A stretch of DNA of 64,000 nt, taken from contig ARYC01018380.1 of the NCBI GenBank assembly GCA_000711775.1, positions 27,021 to 91,020 of the forward strand. Reading direction: 5' to 3'. This stretch comes from Oxytricha trifallax. Its lineage: Eukaryota > Ciliophora > Spirotrichea > Sporadotrichida > Oxytrichidae. Shown one piece after another: positions 47,817 through 58,521 of the stretch. The stretch's first letter is position 1. Each line of letters begins with the position of its first letter. The position numbers were made by a program, and so were the translations under genes. The notes under the pieces were generated by a model, which was not told where the DNA came from, did not search any database, and saw only the letters and a list, made by a program, of their open reading frames with translations.

Positions 47817-49125
47817 ATGAAAATTTCATGTGTAATTAGGGTGACTAGCCTAAAACTAGTTGATAGTAGGATGAATACTGCTGCAATTCCTAACTTTCAA
47901 ACACTGAATTCTAGGATTTATTATAAATTTCAAAAAATAAAAAGTAAACAAAATTTTACAATTGTCCTATTGAATGATGTATATCAGAGCCCTTTACTAC
48001 TTCTAAAAAATTGTCTGATCATAATTACAATATTCATAAAAGATAAAAGTAATTCACTAGGGTAAAAAAAGCAAACAATAATTATCCATGCCCACTTTGT
48101 AATAATAATTCAACATCTTTATATTAACTGCATAAACATTTTGCTGGAAAATCTCACAGTTTTGAAGAATGGGAGTAAAAAGGCTTAGATAGGACAAAAT
48201 ATATTACTTATAAAAAAGAGAAAAGATTACAAGATTCAAAAAGAGATAAATTTAAAAAAATAATAAATAAAATTGATTGGCAAAATATTTAAGAGTCTCA
48301 ATTAATGAAAACTAGTCAAGAAGCAGCAGATTAAATTCAATCACAAGTCCCTTTTAATCCATTGGATTATAAACTTATAATTTACTGGATTCAGTTGATG
48401 ATTTAGATAAATCAATCAAATGCTAATAAAGAAATTAATTTTTTGAGAAGTATCAAGGGCTTAAGTTACAAGTAATATTCCCGTTTCAATTTCTAACAAA
48501 TAATCACAATAATCAGTTTCAATTTGATATATAAATGTCTGTGTTGTATAGAGCAGTTGGAAATTTTAAAACAAAAATAGCAAAAATTTAGAGATTAGCA
48601 TATTCAGGCACTCACTTAGTCATACAATTAGATAGGTTACAATTTACTTTGAAAGACTTTTTAGCTGACAATATAGTATCACCAGAACAAAAAAAGTACA
48701 TCGCAAAATTGTTATTTAAAGCTATAAATGAACTTCACGAAATTGGATTTATTCACAATATAAACACAAATAACATTCTAGTAACAAGAGACCTGAAGCA
48801 GTTATAGTTAAAAGGATTTGAGTATGCAAATTTTATCAATTAAAAACACAAAGGAGGGGAAGACCCGATAAGTATTTATAGTCACCTAAAATCTTCGATA
48901 CTTTAGAGAAATAATTTATAGTGAGACTATTATTCTTATGGCATGATTTTATTAGAGTTATGACTAGAATCCTAAAATTTCAATGATTGGGTATAGGGAC
49001 CTGACTTTTACTAATAAATTAAATTATAGATAAATAATAACATGAGAACCTAAGAAGCAACAATAATAAGAGCTTGTATATTTTAATCAGACATGGAGGC
49101 AGCTATAAGCAGATCGACAATGTGA
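47817..49125 (+). pseudogene. Zinc-finger / pseudokinase gene of element C
   Basis: First finger region YNCPIE-C...HNYNIHKR with one TGA, then a clear second finger NYPCPLCNNNSTSLYQLH, KHFAGKSHSFEEWEQKGLD, which aligns with YPCPLCGKKYSS and DIDEWDQKGLN in D. The kinase-like half reads VLYRAVGNFKTKIAKIQRLA, LDRLQFTLKDFLADNIV, ELHEIGFIHNINTNNILVTR (HRD replaced by HNI) and LKGFEYANF in place of DFG. The C-lobe DYYSYGMILLEL is preceded by a TGA. After TGA at 49123 the frame continues weakly for about 45 codons. Start at 47817 is tentative. Probably a catalytically dead, DNA-binding element protein. Confidence 0.65.
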
Positions 49126-49448
49126 AAGTATATTAATTAGCCCACTTTTAAGACAATGATAAGATCAGGAGAAATGATGAGAGCTACAAGAGACACTTCA
49201 ATAGTTATGAGTAAAAACAAATTAGAGTTATTAGTGCATATATTTTTATCTAAAAATTAAAAATAAAAGTACTATTAAAATTTAATTAACAATTATTATA
49301 AATTCTGATAAAAAGAATAAAAAGAAAATAAAGAATGCTAATAAACTGAATTTTTTGAAATAAGAATAAAGATAAAAATAATTAAAAATATAATCTGAAA
49401 TTAATTATTTATATATAGTTAGTTAATCTTAACTTGAACATTGACAGG

Positions 49449-50318
49449 TCACTTTTTCTCTCTTTTCATTCTGTCTGATTCATTTCCCAGGAAAACCCAT
49501 CTGTGCCTTCTATTGATAAAAGTCCCGAATATATCCAGCAACCACCCATAGGGACTTAACTTTTCTATCATTTCGTAGATTTGAACTGGCTTTTGAGATG
49601 TTTGTCTTCTGTAATCTAGAATTCCATTTTTGACTCTTTAAAGATTGAACCGCTCTTCTAAGTATTTAATATCTCCCTTGACTCCGATAATGCATTCTTC
49701 CACGCAATGCGAAAAATATCTTCCAATCACATGAATTAGTGTCTCTCCGTTATCTGTCTTGAACCACTCCAAATAAGTAGCAATTTTGTATCCTCTCCCC
49801 TCTAAAAATTTCTCACACATTTACCTTTTAGCATTTGTAGTCCATAAAAAGAAAAAGCCTCTTTCCTATATTAGCTCAACAGGCATTGACAATATTTGTT
49901 CCTCCGACATGGTGTTGTATGGTAGATTAAGGCAGGTGTCAGGATGAGGTGGATCACACATCACTACGTCAAATAATCTTCCCCCGTTTAGTTGCAAGAT
50001 TAAGTTTCTTAGCTCCCACCAAATATCATGAATTTTGACATCTCCATATATCCCATGATAAATTGCATCGTTGTGATCTTTAGCTCTTTGATGTTTGTTA
50101 AGATCTTTTCTATATTTGTATCTCTTATTACAGCTGCACATGTGTTGATAGTTCGAGATTTTGATCATCTTCTGTTTCTAATGTTTTCTTGAGACATGCT
50201 TGTAAACATTATCAATATCGACAGATTTGTACTTTTTCACGCAGTTTTTGTAGTATGGGCATTTGAAGTTCCCCTCTCTATCTTTGACATATTAGGGTTG
50301 ATCTTTGGCCTGGTTCAT
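49449..50318 (-). CDS. Zinc-finger / MT-A70-family methyltransferase, intact
   Basis: 289 codons, ATG at 50318 (MNQAKDQPQYVKDREGNF) to TGA at 49449, uninterrupted in ciliate code. Residues 20-75 hold two Cys/His fingers: FKCPYYKNCVKKY then HVSRKH, and HMCSCNKRYKYRKDLNKHQR. The MT-A70 domain follows: FDVVMCDPPHPDT with DPPH where the family has DPPW, LPYNTMSEEQILSMPVELI, FFFLWTTNAKRQMCEKFLEG, YKIATYLEWFKTDNGE, GRYFSHCVEECIIGVKGD, then RRQTSQKPVQIYEMIEKLSP and the end WVFLGNE. All are standard family landmarks. The family methylates adenine N6 in RNA or DNA using SAM; DPPW is the catalytic motif, so the His is notable. Nuclear action on DNA is inferred from the fingers and the transposon context. 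Confidence 0.9.
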
Positions 50319-50409
50319 TTTCAGTATTCGCAAAACTATTTATAAAATAAAATTTTCATTAGTTTATTTATAATTATCGACTTATAATTTAAATATTCAA
50401 AATCTAAAT

Positions 50410-50510
50410 GTCAGTTGGCGCCAAAGAAAATGTCAGATCGCGCCAGTGGAACTTACTTTCATAGTATAAACTGGTGGTCAGTTGGCGCCAAAGAAAATGT
50501 CAGATCGCGC
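50410..50510. promoter_or_regulatory. Two 34-bp GC-rich direct repeats upstream of the MT-A70 gene
   Basis: 50410-50443 and 50477-50510 are identical, 67 bp apart. Each contains two half-related words, GTCAGTTGGCGCC and GTCAGATCGCGC, so four similar sites lie 90-190 bp upstream of the methyltransferase start. The CG content is exceptional for this AT-rich region. Likely a promoter or protein-binding array (for the finger domain or the transposase), or part of an element end. Confidence 0.6.
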
Positions 50511-50937
50511 TCTAAAAATTAAAAAGTTTGAACTTTTTATAATGATTTTGCTTGTTTATTAATTAAAATCGTGGTTTATTAACTTATACTTTATAATTAT
50601 ATGAAATTACAATTAGTTTAATTAAGTCAAAAGTTACTATCATTAAACAAAATTATACATTAAATTTAATAAACAAAAGTATTGTTTAAATTTTTTTTTA
50701 TCAGAATTAAAGTTGTAAGCTTATTGTTAGTTTTTATTTATTTGTAAATAAAATATATTAGTAAATATAAAATTTAAAGAAATTAATTCAATCAAACTTG
50801 TTCACAATCTTTCTCCTTTCAAATATACTATGAACAAAATTTAATTTTAATTATAATTTTCTGCCCCTATATCTTCCCCATTTTTTTCTTTAGTTATAGT
50901 AATGTGGTATCAAGTTTAATAATGATTTACTTTTTTT

Positions 50938-52533
50938 TCAAATAGGGGTCAAATTTATATATTTAAGTGATTAAGTTAGAGCATTGCTAAAAGCCCCTGA
51001 AATCCAGTCTATATTGACCTTTAGTATCTCATTGCCAATCATTTTTAAGTACGATTTTTTTTTGAAGGAGGGGTCTTAAATGTTAATTTTCTTTTTGACG
51101 ATTGAAAAAAATTTTTCAATTGGGGCCATCTCAAAATGATAAGGGCCTAAATAAAGAATGTTAAGTTAGAGCAGTCTTATTTTTCTTAAAATTTGCTGAC
51201 TTCTATGATACGTGGCATTATCTAGCATAAACACCACTTTACTTCTCCAATCTGGTAAACTATTGTCAAGCTTTAAGCATAAGTTCAGTATAAAATAGTA
51301 AATACTCAGTGTATTAGTTCTCCCCATGTTAAGTTAGAAATATACATCTCTATTAGTTGATATTGCAGCTATCAAATTTACCTTATTTACCCTTTTTAAT
51401 TAATCTGAATAGTTTTTAACTCCTACGAAGCCCCAAGACTTATAGGCAATTTAATTTGCCTAAATGCTTCTTTCATCAATATTTATTATAATTTTTCCTT
51501 CATAAAGATATTCTACATATTTTTTAGCAGCAAAGTGACGAGCTAATATGCAAGCTATGTTATTTGTTCTTTAATCTAGACTGTATAGTTTCTTAAATGA
51601 AAAAATTTTCGTCTATTTTAAAGTTTATCTAATTTTACTTAGAGTAACACTTATTCCTAATTTCTGAAACATTAATTCTTTAATTTATTTCACTGACTTT
51701 ATTATATCAGCCTTTCCTAGCTCATCTTAGATAAAATTGCAAATTAAGTTTTATTCCTTTTATTAATTAGTCGCCCTAAAGCTTTCATTTTTATAAGTAG
51801 GGTTTTATTATTGTTTTATTATATTATCCAATTAGTATCAACTTATCTTGAATCGGTTAAGTATTTAAGCTTTAGTACACAATCTTTCATTTAATAGATT
51901 GATTATACTTTAGAGTTACTATTAATTCATCTTGATTGTTTTAGGGTTTCAAACCTATAGCTAATTCTTGATATGAGTGGATATTTATTTTGTATTCTTA
52001 TTTAGATTCAAGGTTTTAAGATGATAGCTCTCAGAAACTTTGCTCACGAAGTTTAAATCTAAAAAGTCTTAAGCTTCTTTTAATAGCACTTCCTAATTAA
52101 TTCCTGTAAATTGTTGAATTCTCTGAAATTATAAATGACAGGCTAATGCTTTTGTAATACAGACTCTGTTTTCTTATTATAAATTTATTTATTCATAATT
52201 TGATCTTGCTAATAAAGATTTTGCTTCGTTTCAAGAGTCAAAAATTATAAACTTTGGAGATTCTAAACTCATCTTTAGCAATGCTTAATTTTCTAGCTCT
52301 TATATTGTTCGATTTGAGACTTCGAATGTTTCAATTAGACAAATTTCTTAACTAGGCAACATTATTAATTGAGTTGTTTCCATTTTATAAGTTTCTTCTT
52401 AATCGGAAGAATCATTTTCTCTTTAAAAGTTTTATTCGAAATGTATTTTTTCTTCTTCAGATGAAGATTCAAAGTCATTACTATAGTAATGTCTAATATC
52501 TTTTTGTTTAAGCAATTTTTTCATAATTTTCAT
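50938..52533 (-). pseudogene. DDE transposase of a different Tc1/IS630-like lineage
   Basis: Frame from ATG at 52533 to TGA at 50938 with about four in-frame TGAs, all in the N-terminal half; the last about 300 codons are open. The catalytic part has D in KIIINIDERSIQANQIAYKS (with WGFVG following), D in VVFMLDNATYHRSQQIL, E in FEMAPIEKFFSIVKKKI. The WGF after the first Asp and the 'LDNA--H' motif are typical of IS630/Tc1-type (DDE_3) enzymes and unlike the 'DNLRxHHS' and 'NPIENYW' motifs of the TBE copies here. The C-terminal enzyme core could function; the N-terminal extension looks decayed, or the true start may be internal. Confidence 0.75.
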
Positions 52534-52724
52534 CTTAGTGTTTTTGCTAAGTTATTAAAGTCTTTGATAAAGTTATTCTCTTAAATAGAATTTATTCTCT
52601 TCAAGAGTTAATTAATTTTATTAGTACTTAAATTCTTAAAATAGAATATTTTTAAAATAATTTAAATTAAGGTTATTCTCTTCAAATCTCATATAAGTAA
52701 CTAATATCAGAACTATTGTGAGAA

Positions 52725-53557
52725 ATGGAAAGCAATTTATAACAAGTTAATATTCACTAATTAAAAGAAAAGATTGGGAGTAAGAAAGAGCTATATGATT
52801 TTTTAACTCAGGAATGTGCTGCTTATTCACCTAAATTAAATTGCACTAATGTATACTTCTTCAGAGATATAATCGATGGAAAGAAAGAAGTAAGACTATT
52901 TAAGTTTATAGTTATAGTACTTAAAACGTAACAATGTTGTGCTTTCGGCAATTCCTCAGATAGAAGGATTAACTTGTGATGATTTTTTAGCATTTACAGA
53001 AGGCAGACCTGAGTTACTTTACTTAAATATTTGCCAAGCCAATGTAACTGGCTCCATCTTGACAAAAGATGGCTTTGCGATCTTTTGCTATCTCTTGACT
53101 AGGAAGGGGTGTTATAAATGATATAAGATGCCAAATTAAAACGACGAGAAAAACTAGACTAGTCATAAAACATGATTGTCCATATGAAGCCAGAGTTTGC
53201 AAGTGCGCTCCAGAATAGTCTCAATTTCAGTGGTAAGCAAATTTGTTTGTATATTATTTCATAGTGCATAAGGGTAGATCAGCTTACCTGATGAAATAGA
53301 GTGCCAAGCGTAAATCAAGACAGCAGCCTGATGAAGAAATGAAAGGAAATGATATTTAAAATTTACCATCCAAAAGAAAGTATTTAGATGAAAATAAGAG
53401 AATTAAGGATGAAGTCAATCAGATGAAAGATGAAATTGGTGACTTGATCAACTACAAGAATTTAGTCATGCAACTTCATGACTAAGGGATAATAGACGGT
53501 GAAGGCAAACCTTAAAACATTGAAGGTTCATAGCAGAACAACGATTTTATGATTTGA
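52725..53557 (+). pseudogene. 22-kDa family gene of element F
   Basis: Starts MESNLQQVNIHQLKEKIGSK, KELYDFLTQECAAYSPKLN, VYFFRDIIDGKKEVR, then after a frame change NVVLSAIPQIEGLTCDDFLA and YLNICQANVTGSILTKDGFA, ending in TGA. After a further change it reads IQDAKLKRREKLDQSQ and ASALQNSLNFS. A GTAAGC...CATAG intron (32 nt) at the family-conserved site leads to HKGRSAYLMKQSAKRKSRQQ and a coiled-coil-like tail to TGA at 53555. It aligns with D along its length, more distantly than C does. Function unknown. Confidence 0.65.
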
Positions 53558-54175
53558 CTTGATTAACATAACTTAATTTAATTCAAGATTTTTATCTCTA
53601 ACATCAAAACTATAACAAACTCTAGTACAAAAACTAATACTTATATTTAATGAAAATAATTAAGCTTGTTATTACTTGAGAAATAACGAACTTTTTAAAA
53701 CAAAAAAAATGAATTAGCTTATTTATAATTTAATAAGGTAATTAGTGTAGTTGTTAATATATTAATAATATTTATCACAACTTTATACCTATAAAAAATA
53801 GCTTTCTTAGCCTCAATAGTTAAAATAATAGGTTTGAAATTTTTTCAATAAAATACTTTAACAATTTATTTAAGAGTCATACATTTCGAGTTGAATTGCC
53901 TGAAAACTTACTTTATATAAATAGGGTTGTTATATTAGTAGTTATTATTAATACAGTGAAGGGTCTTATTTTAATATTTTTTTAAGAAAGTAAAAAAGAA
54001 TTGTGAAAATTAAAAGCATTTTAAATAATGAATTAAATAATATAAGAGTTTGTAATACTTTGTTAGAGTTTGTTATAGTTGTTATAGTTTGCTAGACTTT
54101 TTATAATTTTTAAAGCGCTATTTTTAGTAACTAATTTAATAATAGTAATTTGAGTAAAACCATCTTAAGGCAAAT
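53558..54175. other. AT-rich spacer
   Basis: No supported feature. Confidence 0.4.
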
Positions 54176-55976
54176 ATGGATCGAATGATAAGGATTCTAG
54201 AATGTAAAAGTACAAGCTCAAGAATAGACTGCTAATAATAATAGAACCTTAAAATAGCAACCCCAACTACTATTTAAGCAAGTCAGGATATAAACAAATA
54301 TCAATTAAGAATGAGTAAAAAATTAAGCACAAAAAAAACTTAAAAAGCCCAAACCCCTTAAACTAAAATTTCTGATTAGGAACTTTCAGATTACACTGCT
54401 GAACTTTTTGATGATGATTAACTTAAGGAGCTAAAACAAGAGGAATAGAGGACCAAGATTATGAAGTATTTAAAATAGTAAGGCATATTAGGAAAGAAAA
54501 CTTATAAAGATGTGAAAGTTTAATTGCAAAAGAAATTTCACAAGGATGAATTGTAGCATCATCGAAACTGGCTCATAACAACTTTAAATTCCAGAAAAAG
54601 TGAAAGTAAGTGATCCACTCCTGGAAAATAAGTTCTTACAAAATAACAATAAAATTAATAAGATGAAAAAGCAAGTTAAATAAATAAACTTAAGCCCATT
54701 AGCATCAGCAGCGATTAAGAAGTATTAATTCATAAGAACTACCATAAAGTGAATAATAAATTCACTCTGCCTTATAATCATTAAACTCATAATAGCTTAA
54801 GACTGACACTGAGGAATTTCAAAGTAAATCCGATACAACTTTTCCTGAATTAAATCAAATAGAGGAAATTGTAAACTTCTAGTTTCAAGGATTAACTTAA
54901 TAAACTTTGAATGACATGAGATAGAAGTTGATAGCCCAAATGCCAGAAATGCTAAAAGAGCAACTTAATGAAAAACTTGACTAAAAACTCTAACTTAACA
55001 ATGAATAAATATCAAACCTATAAAATAAGTTCGATGGGATTGACACTGAAATGTTCTAGCAGCTGATTTAAGATGGAAAAGATGAAATTTAAAACGCCTT
55101 TTAAGTACTTAGGTCGAATTTGTTCAAAATTTGTTATGATCTAATTAAAAAGTTAAATATTCAAAATATAATTCTACTCCAAGTAATAGAATAGCTTTAT
55201 AATAATTTTTAAGATGGATTAAAAGTTACCTTATCAGATAACGGATGGCACCAAATAGTGCATTCAGAAGCAAAATCTCCACGGCAGTAACCTCAGAACA
55301 GTGGACAAAGTTGTAGAGCAGAGTTGAATTATCAATAAATGGATACGGAACATTAAAGGTCGCTTGCAAGAATCCGTAATCAGGAAGATGAAAAATAAAT
55401 GGAACCAGAAGAGAGAATGGTCATTAATGCATAGTTAGCATCATTGGTTGAAGCCACAAGAGATTATATTGATGATCCAAAGGGAGTGTTGGCAAAAACG
55501 ATAAGAACCTGGTTTTGAGAATGAGCTTGAAAATTACTTTGGGATTTAAGGGTTCAGGAGGTAACAAAGGTTGTTTTAGAAATATCTTATTGCAGTTAAA
55601 TTTACCTTCGAATGTTTATGCTGAAACTACTGTTTACAAATTCGAAAACATAAACTTCGGTGGAAATCAGACCCCTCCTGTTATTAAAGTTCACTTGTAT
55701 CCCTTGAAATCACCGTTCCCAATTGAAACTAAAATATCGATAACCAGCATTTACTAATAGGTTCAAGATTTAAATCAACAAGATTAAGGCTCTCCAAGAA
55801 CATCAATGACTGAAGCACGCCGGCCATTTTATTCTTTAGTGCAATAGGGTCCTCTAGCTGCGTCTAATGAAGGATCGTGGAAAATATGGGAATTAATAAG
55901 GACAACATTGGAGGCAGTTCAAATTTTAACATTAGATCCGAGAGTATAAGCAGAGCAAGATTAATTGCAATAGTGA
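54176..55976 (+). pseudogene. DEK-C-like domain protein with coiled coil, frame changes
   Basis: ATG at 54176 (MDRMIRILECKSTSSRID). Residues about 85-145, EEQRTKIMKYLKQQGILGKK, TYKDVKVQLQKKFHKDELQH, HRNWLITTLNSRKSE, fit the helical pattern of the DEK C-terminal domain, which binds DNA or chromatin. A TGA follows, then after a frame change a long helical part: TTFPELNQIEEIVNFQFQGL, LIAQMPEMLKEQLNEKLDQK, FDGIDTEMFQQLIQDGKDEI. From 55111 (LRSNLFKICYDLIKKLNIQN) the sequence is shared with the inverted copy at 60464-61329. A last frame change at about 55510 gives a beta-rich tail (MSLKITLGFKGSGGNKGCFR; TPPVIKVHLYPLKSPFPIET) to TGA at 55974. It could be a macronuclear gene (MDS) or a germline paralog. 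Confidence 0.5.
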
Positions 55977-56226
55977 TGAAAAAGGTTGGAGCATGGGGCA
56001 TAATCTTACTGGGTTTCGAATTTACGAACGTGATATGCTCAGAGATGGGTTGGAGCAAATGTTGTATCTCTATAATTAATTCGTAAAACTTTAAAAACAA
56101 ACTTGCGTATATATGGGTCCACCCTGCCAATTTTTTGAATAATAAATTTCGGCGAAGCAGCTCACAAAAAAAATATTTTTGCGACTTGCTTCGCTCAGCT
56201 GTTATTTCTTTCCAACTCATAATAAA
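55110..56226 (+). repeat. Left arm of 1.1-kb palindrome around element D
   Basis: Nearly identical to the reverse complement of 60214-61330. Only the outermost 30 bp show a small difference (GTTATGATC against GGAATTGATC). It contains the 3' part of the DEK-C-like gene plus about 110 bp next to the transposase start that may be the true terminal repeat of element D. Confidence 0.9.
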
Positions 56227-56253
56227 TTTAAATTAATAATCAGTAAAACAAAA

Positions 56254-57291
56254 ATGGTAAACAAATTGTGTAAACAATTCAATTTTGATTCTAGTAAAAT
56301 CTTCTATGCTAGATACGGAACTTTTACTGTAAATAATAATTTAACACCTATTCGAACTCTAAAATAAATATCTATCTGCTTTAATATTTCAGTTCACTTT
56401 ATAAAAAAGTTCATTGACGATTACAAGGTAGGAAAGATATGTGGCTTTTAGAATTTTAATTAAAGAAAGTAGAAATTCAATTAAGAATAAATTTCCTTTT
56501 TAATAAATTAAGAAACACTTATAAAATGGTCATCTCTTTCTTTATAATAAAGATGTATAATGTTCCATAGAAGATTTCCAAACCTTACAATATCAGCTTC
56601 TACAATAAGAAAAGTTTATCATATTAATGGCATAAAATTTAAGAAAGTTTATATTAAACCAAGAATTCAAAACATAAAAGAATAGAATGCATTTTTCATG
56701 ACAGTTGATATGATTTAAAAACTAAGTTATCTTTCTGAATAAGGGTATAAAATTATTTTTGTTGACGAAGCAATAATTACAAACAAAACAATAAAAAATT
56801 TCTCATGGAGATCGAAATATTAATAATTTTAAATAGAGGATAAAAGACATTAAGTTTAAACTATAGCAATTGTAGCTGGAATCTCTGTGGAGATTGGATT
56901 AGAATATTATAAAATAGTAAATAAATCAATCTTAAAAAATGACTTCAAGCTATTTATATCAACATTATGGGCTTATTAAGACAATTAAAAGGTTGCAATT
57001 TTTATGGACAATTTGAGAGCACATCATTCAAAAGTTATTAAGAAAATTTGCGATGAACTCGGAATACTTATCATCTACAATGTTCCATATATGCCAATGT
57101 TAAATCCAATAGAAAATTATTGGTTTATATTAAAAAATGCATTTAGGAAAGATATAGTAGATAAATTAGTAAATAAGAAAACTATAAATAGTAACGTAAT
57201 AATAAACAAGGTGATACGAAGTATTGACAATTAAGTTGTTAAGAGAATTGCTTAAAAAGGCTTAAACAACCTTATTTATTATATAAACTGA
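56254..57291 (+). CDS. 42-kDa DDE transposase of element D, intact
   Basis: 345 codons from MVNKLCKQFNFDSSKIFYAR to TGA at 57289, with more than twenty TAA/TAG Gln codons and no TGA. The N-terminal third is helix-turn-helix-like (ISICFNISVHFIKKFIDDY; NLTISASTIRKVYHINGIKF). Catalytic triad: D in YKIIFVDEAIITNK, D in VAIFMDNLRAHHSKVI, E in MLNPIENYWFILKNAF, with AGISVEIGLEYYK between. These are the Tc1/mariner-type motifs of TBE transposases, which act in the nucleus on element ends. The frame is also open upstream of the ATG into the palindrome arm; the ATG is chosen because its length equals copy B exactly. Confidence 0.93.
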
Positions 57292-57304
57292 ATACATTGG
57301 GGGC

Positions 57305-58130
57305 TCATATTTAGAATCGAGGTGGTGCAGAGCTCATTTAATCTGGTGCTTAACTGACGGAGCTAGAAAAGTTATTTTTACTCTCTTCATTAATGTTCTT
57401 CGAAATTTGCATTTATTCGTCAAAATTTATATTTACTTAGCCTCCTAAATATTTTCTTTTAAATTAATCTTTTCTGTCTCCAATTTTAAGATTCTATTTT
57501 TATGCTAATAATTTCCTATCCTGCATCATGAATAAAGACCTCCCTTTTTTACCTGAAAATTATAAATATAATTTAAATCTTACTTGAAGCATATGGATGC
57601 TCTGTTAACATTTTCGCCCACTCAGGAGTTGCAATAATTGTGCTATTTTTAGAAGCATTACTTTTTCCTCCAAACCTCGCTTCTTGACAATCTTGTATCA
57701 TTGATTTTAAAGTTTGCTCTCTAATTGTAGCTAAAATTCCCAGGAAAAAATCTCGTTCAATCCTAGCCTTTTATTTTTTCTCATTTACGCTTGGCAAGTA
57801 TAGACAAACTTCTTAATCAACCATAAAATGCTCCATTAAATTTTTCATAGATAGTTCAGGATAAAAAGGGACATTTATTTAATTTATATCTTTCATTTTA
57901 ATTGCTTTTTTTGTTCCATTAATGATTTCTCTCAAAAAATCAACTCTTGTATTTTCAAGAGATGGCAAGAAATAACCCTCTAAAAAATTAATATTTTATA
58001 ATTTATTACACTAATAAACTAAGTAATGATGCAAGTCTTTCTTACACCGAAATCTGTTTATTAATTCATCAGGAGTAAGTTTTATGACATCATCGCCAAA
58101 GCGACGTTTTGAACCAATCTATGATTGCAT
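57305..58130 (-). CDS. 22-kDa family gene of element D, intact, one intron
   Basis: ATG at 58130 (MQSQIGSKRRFGDDVIKLTP), exon 1 of 184 codons (about 22 kDa), then a 31-nt GTAAGA...TTTCAG intron at 57553-57583, then exon 2 to TGA at 57305; 264 residues in all. Landmarks: ELINRFRCKKDLHHYL, GYFLPSLENTRVDFLREI, INVPFYPELSMKNLMEHF, VCLYLPSVNEKK, FFLGILATIREQTLKSMI, ATPEWAKMLTEHPYAS, then KKGRSLFMMQDRKLLAQKQN and a Ser/Asn-rich tail. All five copies in the window share the intron site, so the protein is longer than its exon-1 size suggests. Function is unknown; basic patches suggest nucleic-acid contact. It converges on the transposase gene with a 13-bp gap. Confidence 0.88.
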
Positions 58131-58521
58131 TTTAAATTTTTAAAAAGGTTATCTTTTTATAGCAAAATGAGTTTCTATTTTTAATTTTATATTTGTTACT
58201 ATACTAAGTAACATTGTTTAAAGGTATATTGTTTTAAATAATTTTAGAATAATTTTCTAATTAGGAATTCAGTAACTATAAAAAGTTATTCCATTTTTTA
58301 ATAAATTATTTAAATAAAAAGCAATTCATAAAATTATATTAAATAAATCTAATTATAAATTAATAGCAAACATTAGATTCATTAATTTAAAAAAATTATA
58401 ATTTACTTAACAAAGTTAATAAATAAATATTTATCGAAACCTTTTAATAATTTGTTCAACTTTAACAAATATAATAATAATATTAAAAACGCAAGTTTAT
58501 TTTACCTCACCTTATATTAGA
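58131..58521. promoter_or_regulatory. Divergent promoter region of element D
   Basis: 391 bp of AT-rich DNA between the divergent 22-kDa and zinc-finger genes. No clear motif; the GGTAC repeats seen at this place in A are absent. Confidence 0.35.

Larger units (their letters stand above)
45400..49430. mobile_element. TBE-like element C
   Basis: Contains transposase (plus), 22-kDa (minus) and zinc-finger/pseudokinase (plus): the same order as D and the mirror of A. Ends were not found, so the borders are only the outer gene limits plus about 100 bp. The total of about 4 kb fits a TBE. The transposase is nearly intact; the other two genes have a few breaks. Confidence 0.6.
49440..53560. mobile_element. 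Element F: MT-A70 + distinct DDE transposase + 22-kDa gene
   Basis: About 4.1 kb next to element C. Gene order: zinc-finger/MT-A70 (minus, intact), a DDE transposase of a different lineage (minus), 22-kDa relative (plus, broken). This differs from B, where the 22-kDa gene lies between the other two. No terminal repeats were recognised, so treating it as one element is inference from gene content and size; it could be two neighbouring insertions. Confidence 0.5.

Noticed and set aside
53118..53126. ATGA overlap as a programmed frameshift or stop-start coupling in 22-kDa genes
   Set aside because: Frame changes in A, B, C and F fall at different aligned positions and intact D has none, so they are independent decay events.
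55864..56220. 118-codon minus-strand frame in the palindrome arm (also at 60202-60576)
   Set aside because: It is antisense to the better-supported shared 3' coding segment and the element end.
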